The position numbers and the translations under genes are program-made. A model generated the notes under the pieces. That model was not told the origin of the DNA, did not search any database, and saw only the letters and a list, made by a program, of their open reading frames with translations. This document shows, piece by piece, positions 11,321 to 21,899 of a stretch of 64,000 nucleotides of DNA (its first letter is position 1; each line of letters begins with the position of its first letter). The stretch is from Imbricaverruca yamaguchii (Eukaryota > Arthropoda > Thecostraca > Neoverrucidae): contig JAOTOL010001660.1 in NCBI GenBank assembly GCA_034440575.1, positions 2,097,001 through 2,161,000 of the forward strand, in the 5' to 3' direction.

Positions 11321-11429
11321 ACTGCAATACACCCCGTGGGGCCCACCAGAACGGACTGCCCGATGTATACGGTGAAACTAAGTGTAAATGATACATGCGT
11401 GCGCTCACGTGGTCGGCCTTCATGATGAT

Positions 11430-11790
11430 GTATGAACACACATCATAGTGCCAGGGTATGAACACACATCCTCTTATGATGTGTGTATGAGCATGATAAT
11501 GTGTGAACACACATCCCCTAATGTGTGTTTGAACACCCATCATAATGCGGGAGTCGGTACGTAGGCTCAAGCAGACGGCCCTCTTGCGCACATCATAGTG
11601 CGGGAGTCGGTACGTGGGCTCAGTAGACGCTCTTAGTAGACGGCCCTCTTGCGCACATCATAGTGCGGGAGTCGGTACGTGGGCCGACGTAGACGGCGCC
11701 CATACACACAGCATAATGCGGGAGTCGGTACGTGGGCCGACGGAGACGGCGCCCATACACACAGCATAATGCGGGAGTCGGTGCGAAAGA
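11430..11790. repeat. 50-56 bp minisatellite with GCGGGAGTCGGTACGT core
   Basis: Five copies of TAATGCGGGAGTCGGTACGT and neighbouring AGACGGC words between about 11540 and 11785. 11430-11540 is a related series of GAACACACATC words. Intron 3. Confidence 0.85.
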
Positions 11791-12560
11791 TCCGGTCGCT
11801 CTCATGCACCCGAATATACGGCCAGCCAACACTTCCGTTATGAGAGCTCCGACAGCTGTGAAATTGCCCCCGGGACGGCTTTCGCGCTACGTGGCCGCCC
11901 TGCCATTGCCAATACCTCAGCAATTATTACAACGGCCGAGCGTTTAATGAAATTAACCAACATGACTGCCGATTAAGCCGGCGGAAATTAAAGTCTTGAT
12001 GAGTAAGCGCGACGGACATGTCTGAAATGTGAATTGTCGTGAGCTGTGTAGCGAGTCTGCGCGTGTGGGCGTGGTGTTGGGTGGTGTTGGTATTGGGAGG
12101 CGCGGGAAGGGTATTGGATGCGAGGCCGTGGTCGTGGCCCTGACATTATGCATTCGGCTTGGTATAGCGATTGGAACTCTCTTGGAGGGGACTACCCGTC
12201 TCTCTTGTTAGCTCTCGCCGGGTCTGCCGGCAAGCCCCCCCCCTCTTCACCGGGACCGGGGGCTCTTGAAAGCCCACCTCTAACTTGCGATCTACGCACG
12301 CTAGGATGAAGTACAGCTATCGTTTGAAAGCTCTGGCCAGGGAGCGACCGAATCATACCTTAGATGCGCATTTTGACTGCTAATGAGGTCACCAGACGTC
12401 ATGCGGCCAACGTGCGGATCTGAACATAAATTGCTGGAAATCATTGTTAAAATGACACAGCATGTTTTCTTTCAACATTGTTTTTTGTTTGTTTGTTCAA
12501 TAACTGGCCTAGATGAGCGTAATTGGGGAATTCCACGGCAGACCGACCAGGTGTATATTT
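11791..12560. other. Intron 3 sequence; no gene seen
   Basis: Mixed sequence without clear features. 12020-12320 is moderately GC-rich with GGTGTTGG words like those at 11.1 kb. Confidence 0.5.
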
Positions 12561-12850
12561 GAACTCCCAAAGATTCAAGGATTATGATTCTGACAATATT
12601 TGTAATATGCGGTTAATAATATAAGCTAACCAATGACCTCAGGTTGCATGATCGGTGACCTCGATGCCCGTTAAATATTTGTTTTGTATTGACAGAATGG
12701 AAGGACCATGCTTGGGCTTGATATATAGCAAATAAAAAGACGTTTTTTCCTATCAATCATTATTTCAAGAACGAAAACCTTACCAGGTTTGAAGTTTTTC
12801 CAAGATTGAAGCACTAACTCGGCCATCTCCATTCAAAATCGAAATGCCCT
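12561..12850. repeat. Direct repeat, copy 1 (about 285 bp)
   Basis: Starts GAACTCCCAAAGATTCAAGG and ends near CATTCAAAATCGAAATG. It matches 13053-13335 over its length with few differences: copy 2 lacks the block CTTGGGCTTGATATATAG-like near 12710-12730 and has small indels. Unclassified interspersed or segmental repeat. Confidence 0.9.
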
Positions 12851-13052
12851 CTCATGTCCAATATTTTCAGCAAAATCGATGTATATGATTTTCTTATGTC
12901 CTGAATCCACCTATGTAAAGGTTACTTCCGTCAGGTGAAAGGTTCAGGAGTTATTGCCTCGGGCATTTTTGGAGGGTCACCGTGCAAGGTTATGTTGGGT
13001 GGCCAATAACTAAGTGAAGTATCAGTCCAAATATAAATATACATACATTTTT

Positions 13053-13335
13053 GAACTCCCAAAGATTCAAAGATTATGATTCTGACAATATTTGTAATAT
13101 GCGGTTAATAATATAAGCTAACCAATGACCTCAGGTTGCATGATCGATGACCTCGATGCCCGTGAAATATTTTTTTAAATAAATTGACAGAATGGAAGGA
13201 CCATGCTTTGGCAAATAAAAAGACGTTTTTTTCCTATCGATCATTATTTCAAGAACGAAAACCTTACCAGGTGTGAAGTCTGTCCAAGATTGAGATACTA
13301 ACTCGGCCATCTCTCCATCCAAAATCGAAATGACA
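13053..13335. repeat. Direct repeat, copy 2
   Basis: Second copy of the 12561-12850 repeat, same orientation, 492 bases downstream. The spacer (12851-13052) resembles sequence near 3400-3600. The AT-rich composition differs from the GC-rich exons. Confidence 0.9.
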
Positions 13336-13389
13336 ACACGTAGCAACGTGTTCTTCGACATTGTGTGGATTTATGTCTTCTAATGTCTT

Positions 13390-13928
13390 CTAATTTCTGC
13401 TGGGGAGTTGCGTTACATTACTGCTGGGGAGTTGCGTTACGTTTCTGCTGGGGAGTTGCGTTACGTTACTGCTTGGAGTTGCGTTACGTTACTGCTGGGG
13501 AGTTGCGTTACGTTTCTGCTGGGGAGTTGCGTTACGTTACTGCTGGGGAGTTGCGTTACGTTACTGCTGGGGAGTTGCGTTACGTTACTGCTGGGGAGTT
13601 GCGTTACGTTACTGCTGGGGAGTTGCGTTACGTTATTGCTGGGGAGTTGCGTTACGTTACTGCTGGGGAGTTCGTTACGTTACTGCTGGGGAGTTGCGTT
13701 ACTTACTGCTGGGAGTTGCGTTACGTTACTGCTGGGGAGTTGCGTTACGTTACTGCTGGGGAGTTGCGTTACGTTACTGCTGGGGAGTTGCGTTACGTTA
13801 TTGCTGGGGAGTTGCGTTACATTACTGCTGGGAGTTGCGTTACGTTACTGCTGGGGGTTCGTTCTTTCTGCTGGGGAGTTGCGTTACGTTACTGCTGGGG
13901 AGTTGCGTTACGTTACTGCTGTGGACCG
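13390..13928. repeat. 24-bp minisatellite (TACTGCTGGGGAGTTGCGTT)
   Basis: About 22 units; mostly 24 bp with a few 20-23 bp variants from short deletions (for example near 13470, 13672, 13705 and 13850). Highly homogeneous, so recently expanded. Translations are low-complexity artefacts. Confidence 0.95.
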
Positions 13929-15121
13929 CGACGTACCGCACACATTGGGATGCTGGTTAACGTCCGACCCGCGAAGTAACTTCCCTCCAGGTCGTAATCC
14001 CAGCAACCGCTCGCACGACAATCATGACTGTTCTGCCCGCCCCCTAATGTTCTCCCAGGGGCGATATGGACTCATTTATCAGCACTAAGGTGTCAACTCG
14101 ATGCACCGAGAATGCGTTGTAGTTTTATGGGACTTACTTAAGTGCATGGTATGGTACTTTGGATCAATGGTAAATGGTACTTGAAATTGAATGGGCATTG
14201 ATATTGCAGCTGTGCGGCTGATAATGTCGATGCATTTCCATGAACTTGAGCTTGAAGGTCTCCCGTATGCGGTCCATAAATATAATGCCCGCGTTAATAC
14301 GGTTATCACCAGGCAGCCCTCCTGCCGACTAAGTTCATGGAACCACGAGAAAAAAAAATCAGCAGTCTCGCCCGGCTTGGCTTTACCCAGCCCGGCACGA
14401 CCTGACCCGGCCAATCTTGACCCTGCCATCACACCTGTGAAATGCTCATAAGTTTTAATAACGAAACTAGAATCACGGAAGGATCACGAACATGCAGCGT
14501 CATTATCTAAGAGTTGCGTCCTTCACGTCACAGGGTCTGGTCCCTAAATCTGTTTACACCATGGATGCGGAGCCGGAAAATTTTGGACGGCTCCGGCTCC
14601 GACTCAGGCTCCGGGGGAGTATCCCGGCTCCGTACATCCCAAACGTGATCGATCCATTAAGTAAGAGCTATGGGGATGTAAAAAAAGTTAGCGCGGCCAC
14701 TCGGCGCAAACTTCAGACAATTATAGACAACTTCCCCATATAAACCCTGTATCTATCTTTACATAAACACCCGCCCCTGCCAAAATCACTTTTCGGTGTT
14801 ATGCCATCGTAAACTGACGCTCGCTTCGTGCCGTATTGGGGCAATCAGAAGAGGGGAGACTCGAATCAACAACACTCCCCATCCCTTGAACGGTCCAACG
14901 AATACCATTGTTGTAAATTGTAATGTTTGACCTCATCTCTAATAAGGTACAACAACCCTTTCATGATGGAAACAATGAACTTATCTAAACTAAACATGGA
15001 ACTATTGCATTGACTACTGAGGCTAGAATATGGTTATTGGTTATTCTACCATTATTTGATGATATTTGTACATGTTACTCGTATTAAAACATTTTGGCTT
15101 TAAAAATACGTTTTTTTCTTC

Positions 15122-15210
15122 ATACCATACCATACCATACCATACCATACCATACCATACCATACCATACCATACCATACCATACCGTACCATACCATAC
15201 CATACCATAC
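15122..15210. repeat. (CCATA)n pentanucleotide microsatellite
   Basis: About 18 copies of ACCAT/CATAC with one G interruption, inside the hAT-like element. Confidence 0.95.
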
Positions 15211-15358
15211 TAGGTATAATGTGTTTATTTCACGTTTGCTAATTTTGTTTAATTTACACCTCTTTTGGAGTCGGAGCCGCCCTGCTTTTGACGGCTCCGG
15301 CTCCCCCTCCGTTTCGGAGAAAATCCCTGGCGGCTCTGGCTCCGGCTCCGAGTAAAAT

Positions 15359-15365
15359 GTCCCGG

Positions 15366-15429
<64 letters not shown>

Positions 15430-15447
15430 TTCGGCTCCGGCTTCGGC
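15359..15447. repeat. (CGGCTC)n hexanucleotide microsatellite
   Basis: About 14 copies of GGCTCC with late TTC variants, next to the right terminal repeat of the hAT-like element. It appears to be an expansion of the GGAGCC word in the terminal repeat. Confidence 0.95.
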
Positions 15448-15467
15448 TCCGCATCCCTGGTTTACAC

Positions 15468-16065
15468 ACATGCTTTTGTATGGACCATGTGTTTGAGCTG
15501 TGACGCTTTCATCTCACCATGATGCTGAAGAATAGTGTTCGCAGCAAGAAGGTTGAGCGTTGAGTGCAATGTGTTGCAGTCTATTCTGCGATACGATACA
15601 ATGGGATAAAATGCGATGTATGTTGAGCCATTTTCGCTCGCAGATGCCATACCATAGACTGGTTATTTCAACGCCTGAATTAATATAGCTATTGAGCTAA
15701 GTTGTCAGCTATTGCACAGCCGACCAAACCCGTCAGACAGTGCTAACGGAATCTGCCAACAATACACTTCTGAGTCGCCTGAGAAATCTAAAGAGATGAA
15801 GCGTACTAAACCGCCGTCGTGATCTATTCAACGGGGTGTGTTATTGGCTATTAGTAGTTTTAGCTATGGTAGAGGATTTAGTTATAATTGGCACTACTAT
15901 TATCGTCCCCAATTGTTTACCACGGCAAGTTATCGACAGGGGGTTTGTTCGCTTGTGCCGCTTCGGTAAGTATTCGGCATCACGGACACCAATAATGACG
16001 AATTGTGGTCTTGTCGACGCCGCTGCAATGAGTGTCGAGCCTCGACGTTTCGATCATATTCACAG
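15468..16065. other. End of intron 3; no gene seen
   Basis: Mixed sequence. The last bases (CATATTCACAG) form the acceptor of exon 4. Confidence 0.5.
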
Positions 16066-16202
16066 ACGGCCCACGCTTCAAGCAGGAGCCCAAGGACGCA
16101 TCAGCCGAGCCCGGAGAAGAGGTCAAAATCAAGTGCGACGTGGACGCAAACCCCGCGCCGGAGATCGTCTGGTTCAAGCGTGACTGCGACGGATGCCAGA
16201 AG
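16066..16202 (+). CDS. rst: roughest/kirre exon 4: first half of Ig4
   Basis: Acceptor CATATTCACAG ends at 16065, donor AAG|GTTCGT at 16202/16203. Phase 1 start (two bases complete a tyrosine codon: the family Y-x-P linker, here YGPRF), 45 codons, phase 0 end. It contains the first Ig4 cysteine (KIKCDVDANP) and the core tryptophan motif PEIVWFKRD, very close to the family. The GTTCGT donor is weaker than others in the gene. Confidence 0.87.
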
Positions 16203-16424
16203 GTTCGTGTCGGGGCACCAGGGCCGTCTGTCGCACTGAGGTCCGTCGAGGTCACAGGGATAGGGTCAGCTGTGGGAAGCGGGATCCACTCACCCTACGA
16301 CACACCGTCCATATTCTGAATATCTGACTACAATATTTTTTATATATCCTTTATTTCATGCACTTTAAATATTCGTGGTTGGCTGAAAAGATTTTACTTC
16401 CAGCACCCAAGCAACCACAATCTG

Positions 16425-16640
16425 AACATGGACCTTGATGGAGACATCTGGACCCTGGACCTTGGTGGCGACATTTTAACCATGGTCCTTAGTAGCGACG
16501 TCTAAACCTTGGAACTTTGTGGTGACATCTGAACCCTGGAAGTTAGTGACGACACCTGTGCCCTGGACCTTAGTGGCGATATCTGAACCATGGATCTTGG
16601 TGGTGATATCTGAACACCGGACCTTAGTTCTACATGTATC
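16425..16640. repeat. 30-31 bp minisatellite (GGACCTTAGTGGCGA-type)
   Basis: Six or seven diverged units, each with a CCTTGG/CCTTAG word then GTGGCGACATCTGAACC. Located in intron 4. Confidence 0.8.
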
Positions 16641-16979
16641 AATAGATATGGTGACCACGTAAATGGATGACACACAGGCAAATATTTCAAGACTGTTGAG
16701 CCGTTTAAAGCACGTTTAGCCTTATCTGCTCAATGTGCGTCTGTGTAATACGTGTAATCATTCCATGCGGGACAAAGCCTGCGCGCGAGTACGTGTGCAT
16801 GCCACATGCAGAAATAAGCTCGAGACAATCCCGGCGGTGTGCACAAAACGCCGGCCGGTGCCCGCCACATGCTGATCTCCCGTTCCCCGCCGGCACCGAT
16901 TGATCCACTTCCGGACCGGAAGGTGCGCTGTTGTCCGACACAGACTCCCGCATGTTCTCCTCGGCTGCGTCTGCAGTGC

Positions 16980-17860
16980 ACGCGTGAATGGCGCCTGCTC
17001 GCGCTGTGTCCGCCGCGGCCGCCGCGGCCGCCGTTCATTCATCGGACGCCAGTTCTGACGCGTCATCACAGACAGCGGCCGGCAGCTGCCTGATTCGCTG
17101 TTGTGTCGGCGGCGGCAAGCGGCGGTCGGCTGGTGTGCGCGTGTTGGCAGTGGCGGCGGCGGGCGTCCGGTGTGCCCCGGGGCAGGTACCGACAGACACG
17201 CCCGATGCGCTTGCAATGTGCCACCGCTGCTGCGGCCACTGTGAAGCGCAGCTGCAAGCGAGAATCGAGAACAACGAACGGGGCAATTGCACTGGCGATT
17301 CGGACTAATGCAGTGATGAGGGCTCGTTGCGGCGCAGTTTTTACCCGGTCCGCAATCACTTCAAAACACACTGTGTGTGGCGACGTAGCGCGTTCGCTGT
17401 TTAATCTAGCAGATATCTACTCAGCTCCGCGAGCCGGCGGCCCTAAAGCCGACAGTGCGCCGGCGAGCATTGTGTGGCCGTGTTTTGCGGCCCGAGGCGG
17501 CGCTGTTGTTTGGTCACGTCGAGATTTTTCCGCTGCGGCGCGGCCGGCCGGATCGGAGGATCCCATTTAAACTTTGGTATCGCGCGCCGATTCCATCTCG
17601 GCGCGGCCCGCCGCCGCGGCCGGCATTACCGGCGACTAAAAAAGATGAACGCGTCCAATTACTTGTCGGTGTTAAGTTGGCCTCGGAGACGGCGGTTTTT
17701 TGCGTGTGGGGATCGCCGGCCGCGTCGGTGCGGGAAAGTCGGCAGGGCCCCCCGCCGACAGAGAGCAATTGGAAATCCACGGAAATTGGAACATGGAGTA
17801 ATGAGAACAGGCCCGGATACTTTCCGGCGGAGGGAATCTAAAAATGCGAATAGGATGTTT
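16980..17860. other. GC- and CpG-rich non-repetitive island in intron 4
   Basis: About 880 bases with dense CpG, few repeats and interspersed AT words (CCCATTTAAACTTTGG near 17562, CCAATTACTTG near 17655). No Ig or other protein domain is recognisable in any frame. Similar islands lie at 2755-3000, 20400-20880, 25440-25800, 28000-28930 and 34190-34620. They may be intronic regulatory modules; that is inference. Confidence 0.45.
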
Positions 17861-18109
17861 ATCTACTGAATGGTGATGGGGAATTGAACTGGTGGTTCAG
17901 CTACAGACCTGTGAGATGGCGTATCACTTGCTGTCAATTTCAAGCAGTATACTATTTCATGTTGGCGGAGCCGTGTCTGTATCCGGCTATATAATGCTCA
18001 ATATTCCAAGTGCACCTATCCTAAATGAACAAAAGCGATGGCTGCGGTGTTGAACTAATTAGTTCGGTGTAACCGAACTAAATCCCAACAAGATAATTTG
18101 GCAATTCAA

Positions 18110-18235
18110 AGAAGCCGCACCCGTAAATTGTGCGTGAACAGGTGTGGTGAAGTTCTGCGTGAACAGGTGTGGTGAAGTTCTGTGTGAACGGGTGTGGGGA
18201 CGTTCTGCGTGAACAGTTGCGGGGAAGTGATCTAA
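18110..18235. repeat. 29-bp repeat, about 4 copies
   Basis: Units of GTGAACAGGTGTGGTGAAGT followed by TCTGC, with growing divergence toward the 3' end. Confidence 0.85.
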
Positions 18236-18599
18236 TTTCGCAGTGCCGACACCAACGAGAAAGTAAGACCGCAGACGTGCTAATATAACTGAATGGGCGG
18301 AATCCGCATGCGTTTCGTATGGTGTTCAGCAGTAGGAAAATTACCATCTAAGACGTTCAGATGACTTGCCTCGTTCGTTGATCATTGCATAGTTATTCGT
18401 TGACGCATGTGACATGAACACACTTTTGACTCTACAGGGTGAAGCAAGGAAGCTCAAAGGCATCCAGGGTGAACAGATGGTCAGGCCCACACTGAACACC
18501 GAACACAGCAAAGCGTCACATGATTACCTTCCACGTGTATTATAATTACCAATGAGGTAGATAGATAGACGGGTGCGGTTCGGGAAAATTGAGTGGCGT

Positions 18600-18960
18600 G
18601 GCACTCCGCCAAGCCGACGATGGTAGCTCTTAGAGCCGCTTGGTGATGCAATTAAGCGGGTTACCACCCTGTGAGGCCAGCGGTGGTAGCTCTTAGAGCC
18701 GCTTGGTGATGCAATTAAGCGGGTTACCACCCTGTGAACCTAGCGGTGGTAGCTCTTAGAGCCGCATGGTGATGCAATGAAGCCATAATATCCACTGCAC
18801 ATGAAGGGCGTGCATCGTGAAACAAATAAATGAAATAAATACATAAGCTGGTTACCACCCTGCGAGGCCAGCGGTGGTACCTCTTACAGTCGCTTGGTGA
18901 TTCAGTTAAGCGGGTTACCACCCATCAACCGGGCGATGATAGTTTTTAGAGTCGCCCATT
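18600..18960. repeat. About 63-bp minisatellite (GGTAGCTCTTAGAGCCGC)
   Basis: Four or five units sharing GGTAGCTCTTAGAGCCGCTT, GTGATGCAATTAAGCGGG and TTACCACCCTGTGA. Two adjacent units are nearly identical; the third is interrupted by unrelated sequence (about 18780-18850). TAGCTCTTAGAGC is a short palindrome within the unit. Confidence 0.88.
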
Positions 18961-19944
18961 GATGTAGTGTATCTCATTGATGTAGTCTTCCATCGATGTA
19001 GTCCGCCAGGTAAATGATGGTAGTTCGGAGAGTCGTTCATTACTGCAGTGACTATGTTAAGCGTTGAAACATATCCGTCACCAGCGCGTTGGAAGCTGTG
19101 TTATTGCCACTGAGGCCTGTAGCTGAGCCTTCCGCCAGCCTTTTTTTATTCCGGAATGGGACAGCCGTCACTGCTTGTTGCAGACGGTGCAGCCGATGTA
19201 TTTGTGAGCAAGCGATGTGAACATTCCGAAGACGAGGTGACTGTCAAAGGGCTGCTGCGCAGTTCGGAGGCGCCTGTTGACTTCGACGACTCAATGGAAG
19301 GGATGCACTTCTCTGCCACTGAGTGCAATGGCCCAAGGCGTGTTAAGTAGGATTTACATGGTTAACAGTTAACTGTCCTTGAGGCGGTATGGGTAGTATT
19401 TACACCTCGTTGGCGCTATGTATTCACCTGGTATGTAGAATGCGGCAACAAGCAAACTGCATTTGAGCATAGGTGAAGCTCGTCCTTTTGTCCGTGCTTC
19501 AACTCTCACGATAATTCGAATTTCATATTAATCCAACACTAGAAAGGATTGCCTCAACCTGATATGCTATCCAGCCACGCTTAGCGCAACAAAAGACGTC
19601 GAGTGAACGTCAGTGGTATATGGAGCAGGGAGTTGGTGACAGATGGGTGGCCTCTCATACTTTGGGTGGGTTTTGAGTGATTTACATGGATGTACACGAC
19701 TTCACGGAGTGTCTGCTGTACTAGCTGCTTGCTAGCCATACATTCCTGATACATACTAGCTCGAATATGTTATTTACGCGCTCGTGTTCAGCGTGGATAT
19801 AATTTATTATATTCTTCTCAGCTTTCACCTATTCCTCGTAAGACAATATGAGCGTGGCTGTGCACCGTCGTGCGGTGGTCCCCTATTTGTCGTGAAGGAT
19901 ACACCTGCCACATTGTACTCACCTCATGCAAGCATGCACTGTCA
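18961..19944. other. Intron 4 sequence; no gene seen
   Basis: Mixed sequence without recognised features. An isolated reading frame at 19156-19350 (plus) has no domain I recognise. Confidence 0.45.
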
Positions 19945-20130
19945 CTTCACACCTCAGCCTAGGGTTCTTTTACGACGCATTCGACTGCTGCGTCATACAG
20001 CGTCGCCAACCCCTCACGCCGGTTGGTCGCGGATGGACACGGCAGTCTCGCCAGCCGTAGGATTCAAACCCATGTTCTTACGACCAAGAGTCTAACTCCC
20101 TGCCGACTGAGCCACCGCGGCCAACTTGCA
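19945..20130 (-). mobile_element. tRNA-derived SINE copy (family A), with tRNA-like head
   Basis: Read on the minus strand: A-box-like TGGCTCAGTCGG, anticodon-arm-like GACTCTTGGTCGTAAGA, B box GGTTTGAATCC, then the family body (GCGACCAACCGGCGTGAGGG, GTTGGCGACGCTG) and an end with TGCGTCGTAAAAG. The head shows descent from a tRNA gene; mutations make it unlikely to be a functional tRNA. Confidence 0.75.
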
Positions 20131-20204
20131 CATCCCAGCCGAACCGGAGGACGCCATCGGGTGCACTGCCCAGGGCCTGTCTACTGCGTGGTCAGCATGG
20201 TCAG

Positions 20205-20400
20205 CGCGGTGTGAACGCTTGCGCATGGTCCGGCTTCGGTGTGAACTCTCGCACATGGTTCGGCTTCGGTGTGAGCGCTTGCGCATGGTCCGGCTTCGGT
20301 GTGAACGCTCGCGCACGGTTCGGCTTCGGTGTGAGCGCTTGCGCATGGTCCGGCTTCGGTGTGAACGCTCGCGCACGGTTCGGCTGCACGAGCGCGATTG
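20205..20400. repeat. 30-bp minisatellite in 60-bp higher order (GGTGTGARCGCTYGCGCA)
   Basis: Six or seven 30-bp units, alternating TTGCGCATGGTCC and CTCGCGCACGGTT forms, so the amplified unit is a 60-bp dimer. Intron 4. Confidence 0.92.
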
Positions 20401-20880
20401 CCCGCGGGTCCGCGCCGCTCGGAGCCGATACCTGTTGACCGCCGGAGTGAACACGCGGCTCGACCAGGGCGTGTCGGCGCCGTGTCGGCAGACGGCGGCC
20501 GACGGGCGGACGACGGCGGACGGCCACTATTTGTGTACGCCGGCGGAGTCGAGCGTAATGGAGAAATACGAGCCGGCGGAGGCCCGGCGCACGTCGATAG
20601 CGCGCGCCGCGGCCGGCCCGGCCGCGCGGGCCCGCCACCACGTCACGTGCGTCGGATCTGCGCTGGCCGACCGCTGCGCCACGTGTGTCGGATCTGCGCT
20701 GACCGACTGCCGCGCCACGTATGTCGGATCATCGCCGACGTCGAGTTGCTGTGCCGTTGTTGGGCCCTCGCTTCAGCTATGGTGCTACGCTGTGACGTGT
20801 TGCATTGCAGAGGCTCGCTCTGAGAGCACAGGCGTGCGATCATCCGCGAGGTGTCGACGCCGACGACTCGCCTTGTTGTG
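20401..20880. other. GC/CpG-rich island with a 44-bp repeat
   Basis: CpG-rich non-coding sequence. 20640-20735 contains two and a half 44-45 bp units (CACGTSNGTCGGATCTGCGC). No domain in any frame. Confidence 0.5.
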
Positions 20881-21623
20881 TTGCACTTGGTAGAGTGGTT
20901 TGTCAGTCATAACTTAGATATGACTGGCCGCTAGTAGACGTTTTTGCGAACTTGAAGGGTCGTTTATGCATTTTACTCGGTTTCCGTGCACTCTCGCTGA
21001 GCTACATGCAAAAGCGAGGCATTTATGCATTGCGCAAGACATGACGTCTAGCGACATAGCTGAGACATCCTGAGTTGTTTGTTGAACCTGACATTGGTCT
21101 GTATAGCGATGACGTTCTCCGGCGAATTCTGAAGAAGTGTCGTGAGCGACCACACCATTGTCTCTCCCTTCCTGACATTATTTTCATTTAATTCGATTTT
21201 CTGGTCACTTCCGGACACCGGACCAGAGTTTGACCAGTTGTTCCCACCCTCTCCAACTTCTTCACATCTAAGCGATTGCTGAGCTATTCCTGATGGCACA
21301 CGAACTAATGATGCTATGCTCCGCGCCGCTGAATTGAATCATTCATGCGGTGGGATTCAATCGGGTGCCCGTACTCCGGCATCTGCAGCAGCTGCGAGAA
21401 GACAGGTTCACCGCATGTTACAACATGTGGTGGTACTCTGCAGTCTGCATCAGTCCCAGGTGGAAAGCCTGCAGCCCAGCCTCTAGTACGCACTGCGGCG
21501 TAACGAGGCAGTGTGTTGGGCCATTTGCATTTTATCAAGCCAATTTGCAAACCACTGATGAAAAATGCAATATCGTGTCCAAGAACGATCGTTTCACTGC
21601 CTACTACCATCACAAACCTATCC
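20881..21623. other. Intron 4 sequence; no gene seen
   Basis: Mixed composition, nothing recognised. Confidence 0.45.
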
Positions 21624-21842
21624 CAGGGGCCGATCCAGGAGTTTTAATCTGGCGGGAACAACTTGTTCTGGAGGAGCACAATTCCGCCTGAGGTCAGACC
21701 CCATTTCTTCTCTAAGGGCGCAATTGGCTGACGAACTCGTCGAACGGAGGGGCAGAACGCACTGAAGCGATGCCACATCTGTATTTGGGTGGGGGATGGG
21801 GGTGGGAGACATGTCCCTAATTTCCTCCTGAATCCGCCAATG
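21624..21842. mobile_element. Small MITE-like element with terminal inverted repeats
   Basis: The left end CAGGGGCCGATCCAGGAG and the reverse complement of the right end CATTGGCGGATTCAGGAG agree at about 14 of 18 positions; length 219 bp. The CAGGGGCGGATCCAG start is also seen at 30209. No clean target duplication is visible, so the boundaries are tentative. Confidence 0.55.
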
Positions 21843-21899
21843 ACTCACCTTAATCAATGCGAGGTCAGTCTGCGGTCATGTTCTAGTGGGGGTTGGCGT

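Larger units (their letters stand above)
14552..15467. mobile_element. hAT-like non-autonomous DNA transposon with 8-bp target duplication
   Basis: The element is 14560-15459 (900 bp). Its left end CATGGATGCGGAGCCG and the reverse complement of its right end CAGGGATGCGGAGCCG differ at one base, forming a 16-bp terminal inverted repeat. It is flanked by identical 8-mers GTTTACAC at 14552-14559 and 15460-15467. An 8-bp duplication with CA-starting termini is the hAT superfamily signature. No transposase is present. The right part holds two microsatellites, CATAC at 15122-15210 and CGGCTC at 15359-15447. Confidence 0.85.

Noticed and set aside
13365..14088. Plus-strand frames of 204-226 codons with VTLLLGSC repeats that look membrane-like
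   Set aside because: Produced by the 24-bp minisatellite; hydrophobicity follows from the unit, not from a protein family.
19156..19350. 64-codon plus-strand frame with mixed sequence
   Set aside because: No domain, no splice or start evidence, inside intron 4 next to a SINE; not enough to call a gene.
20040..20130. Functional tRNA gene on the minus strand
   Set aside because: Has A and B boxes but continues into the SINE body; stems are mismatched.
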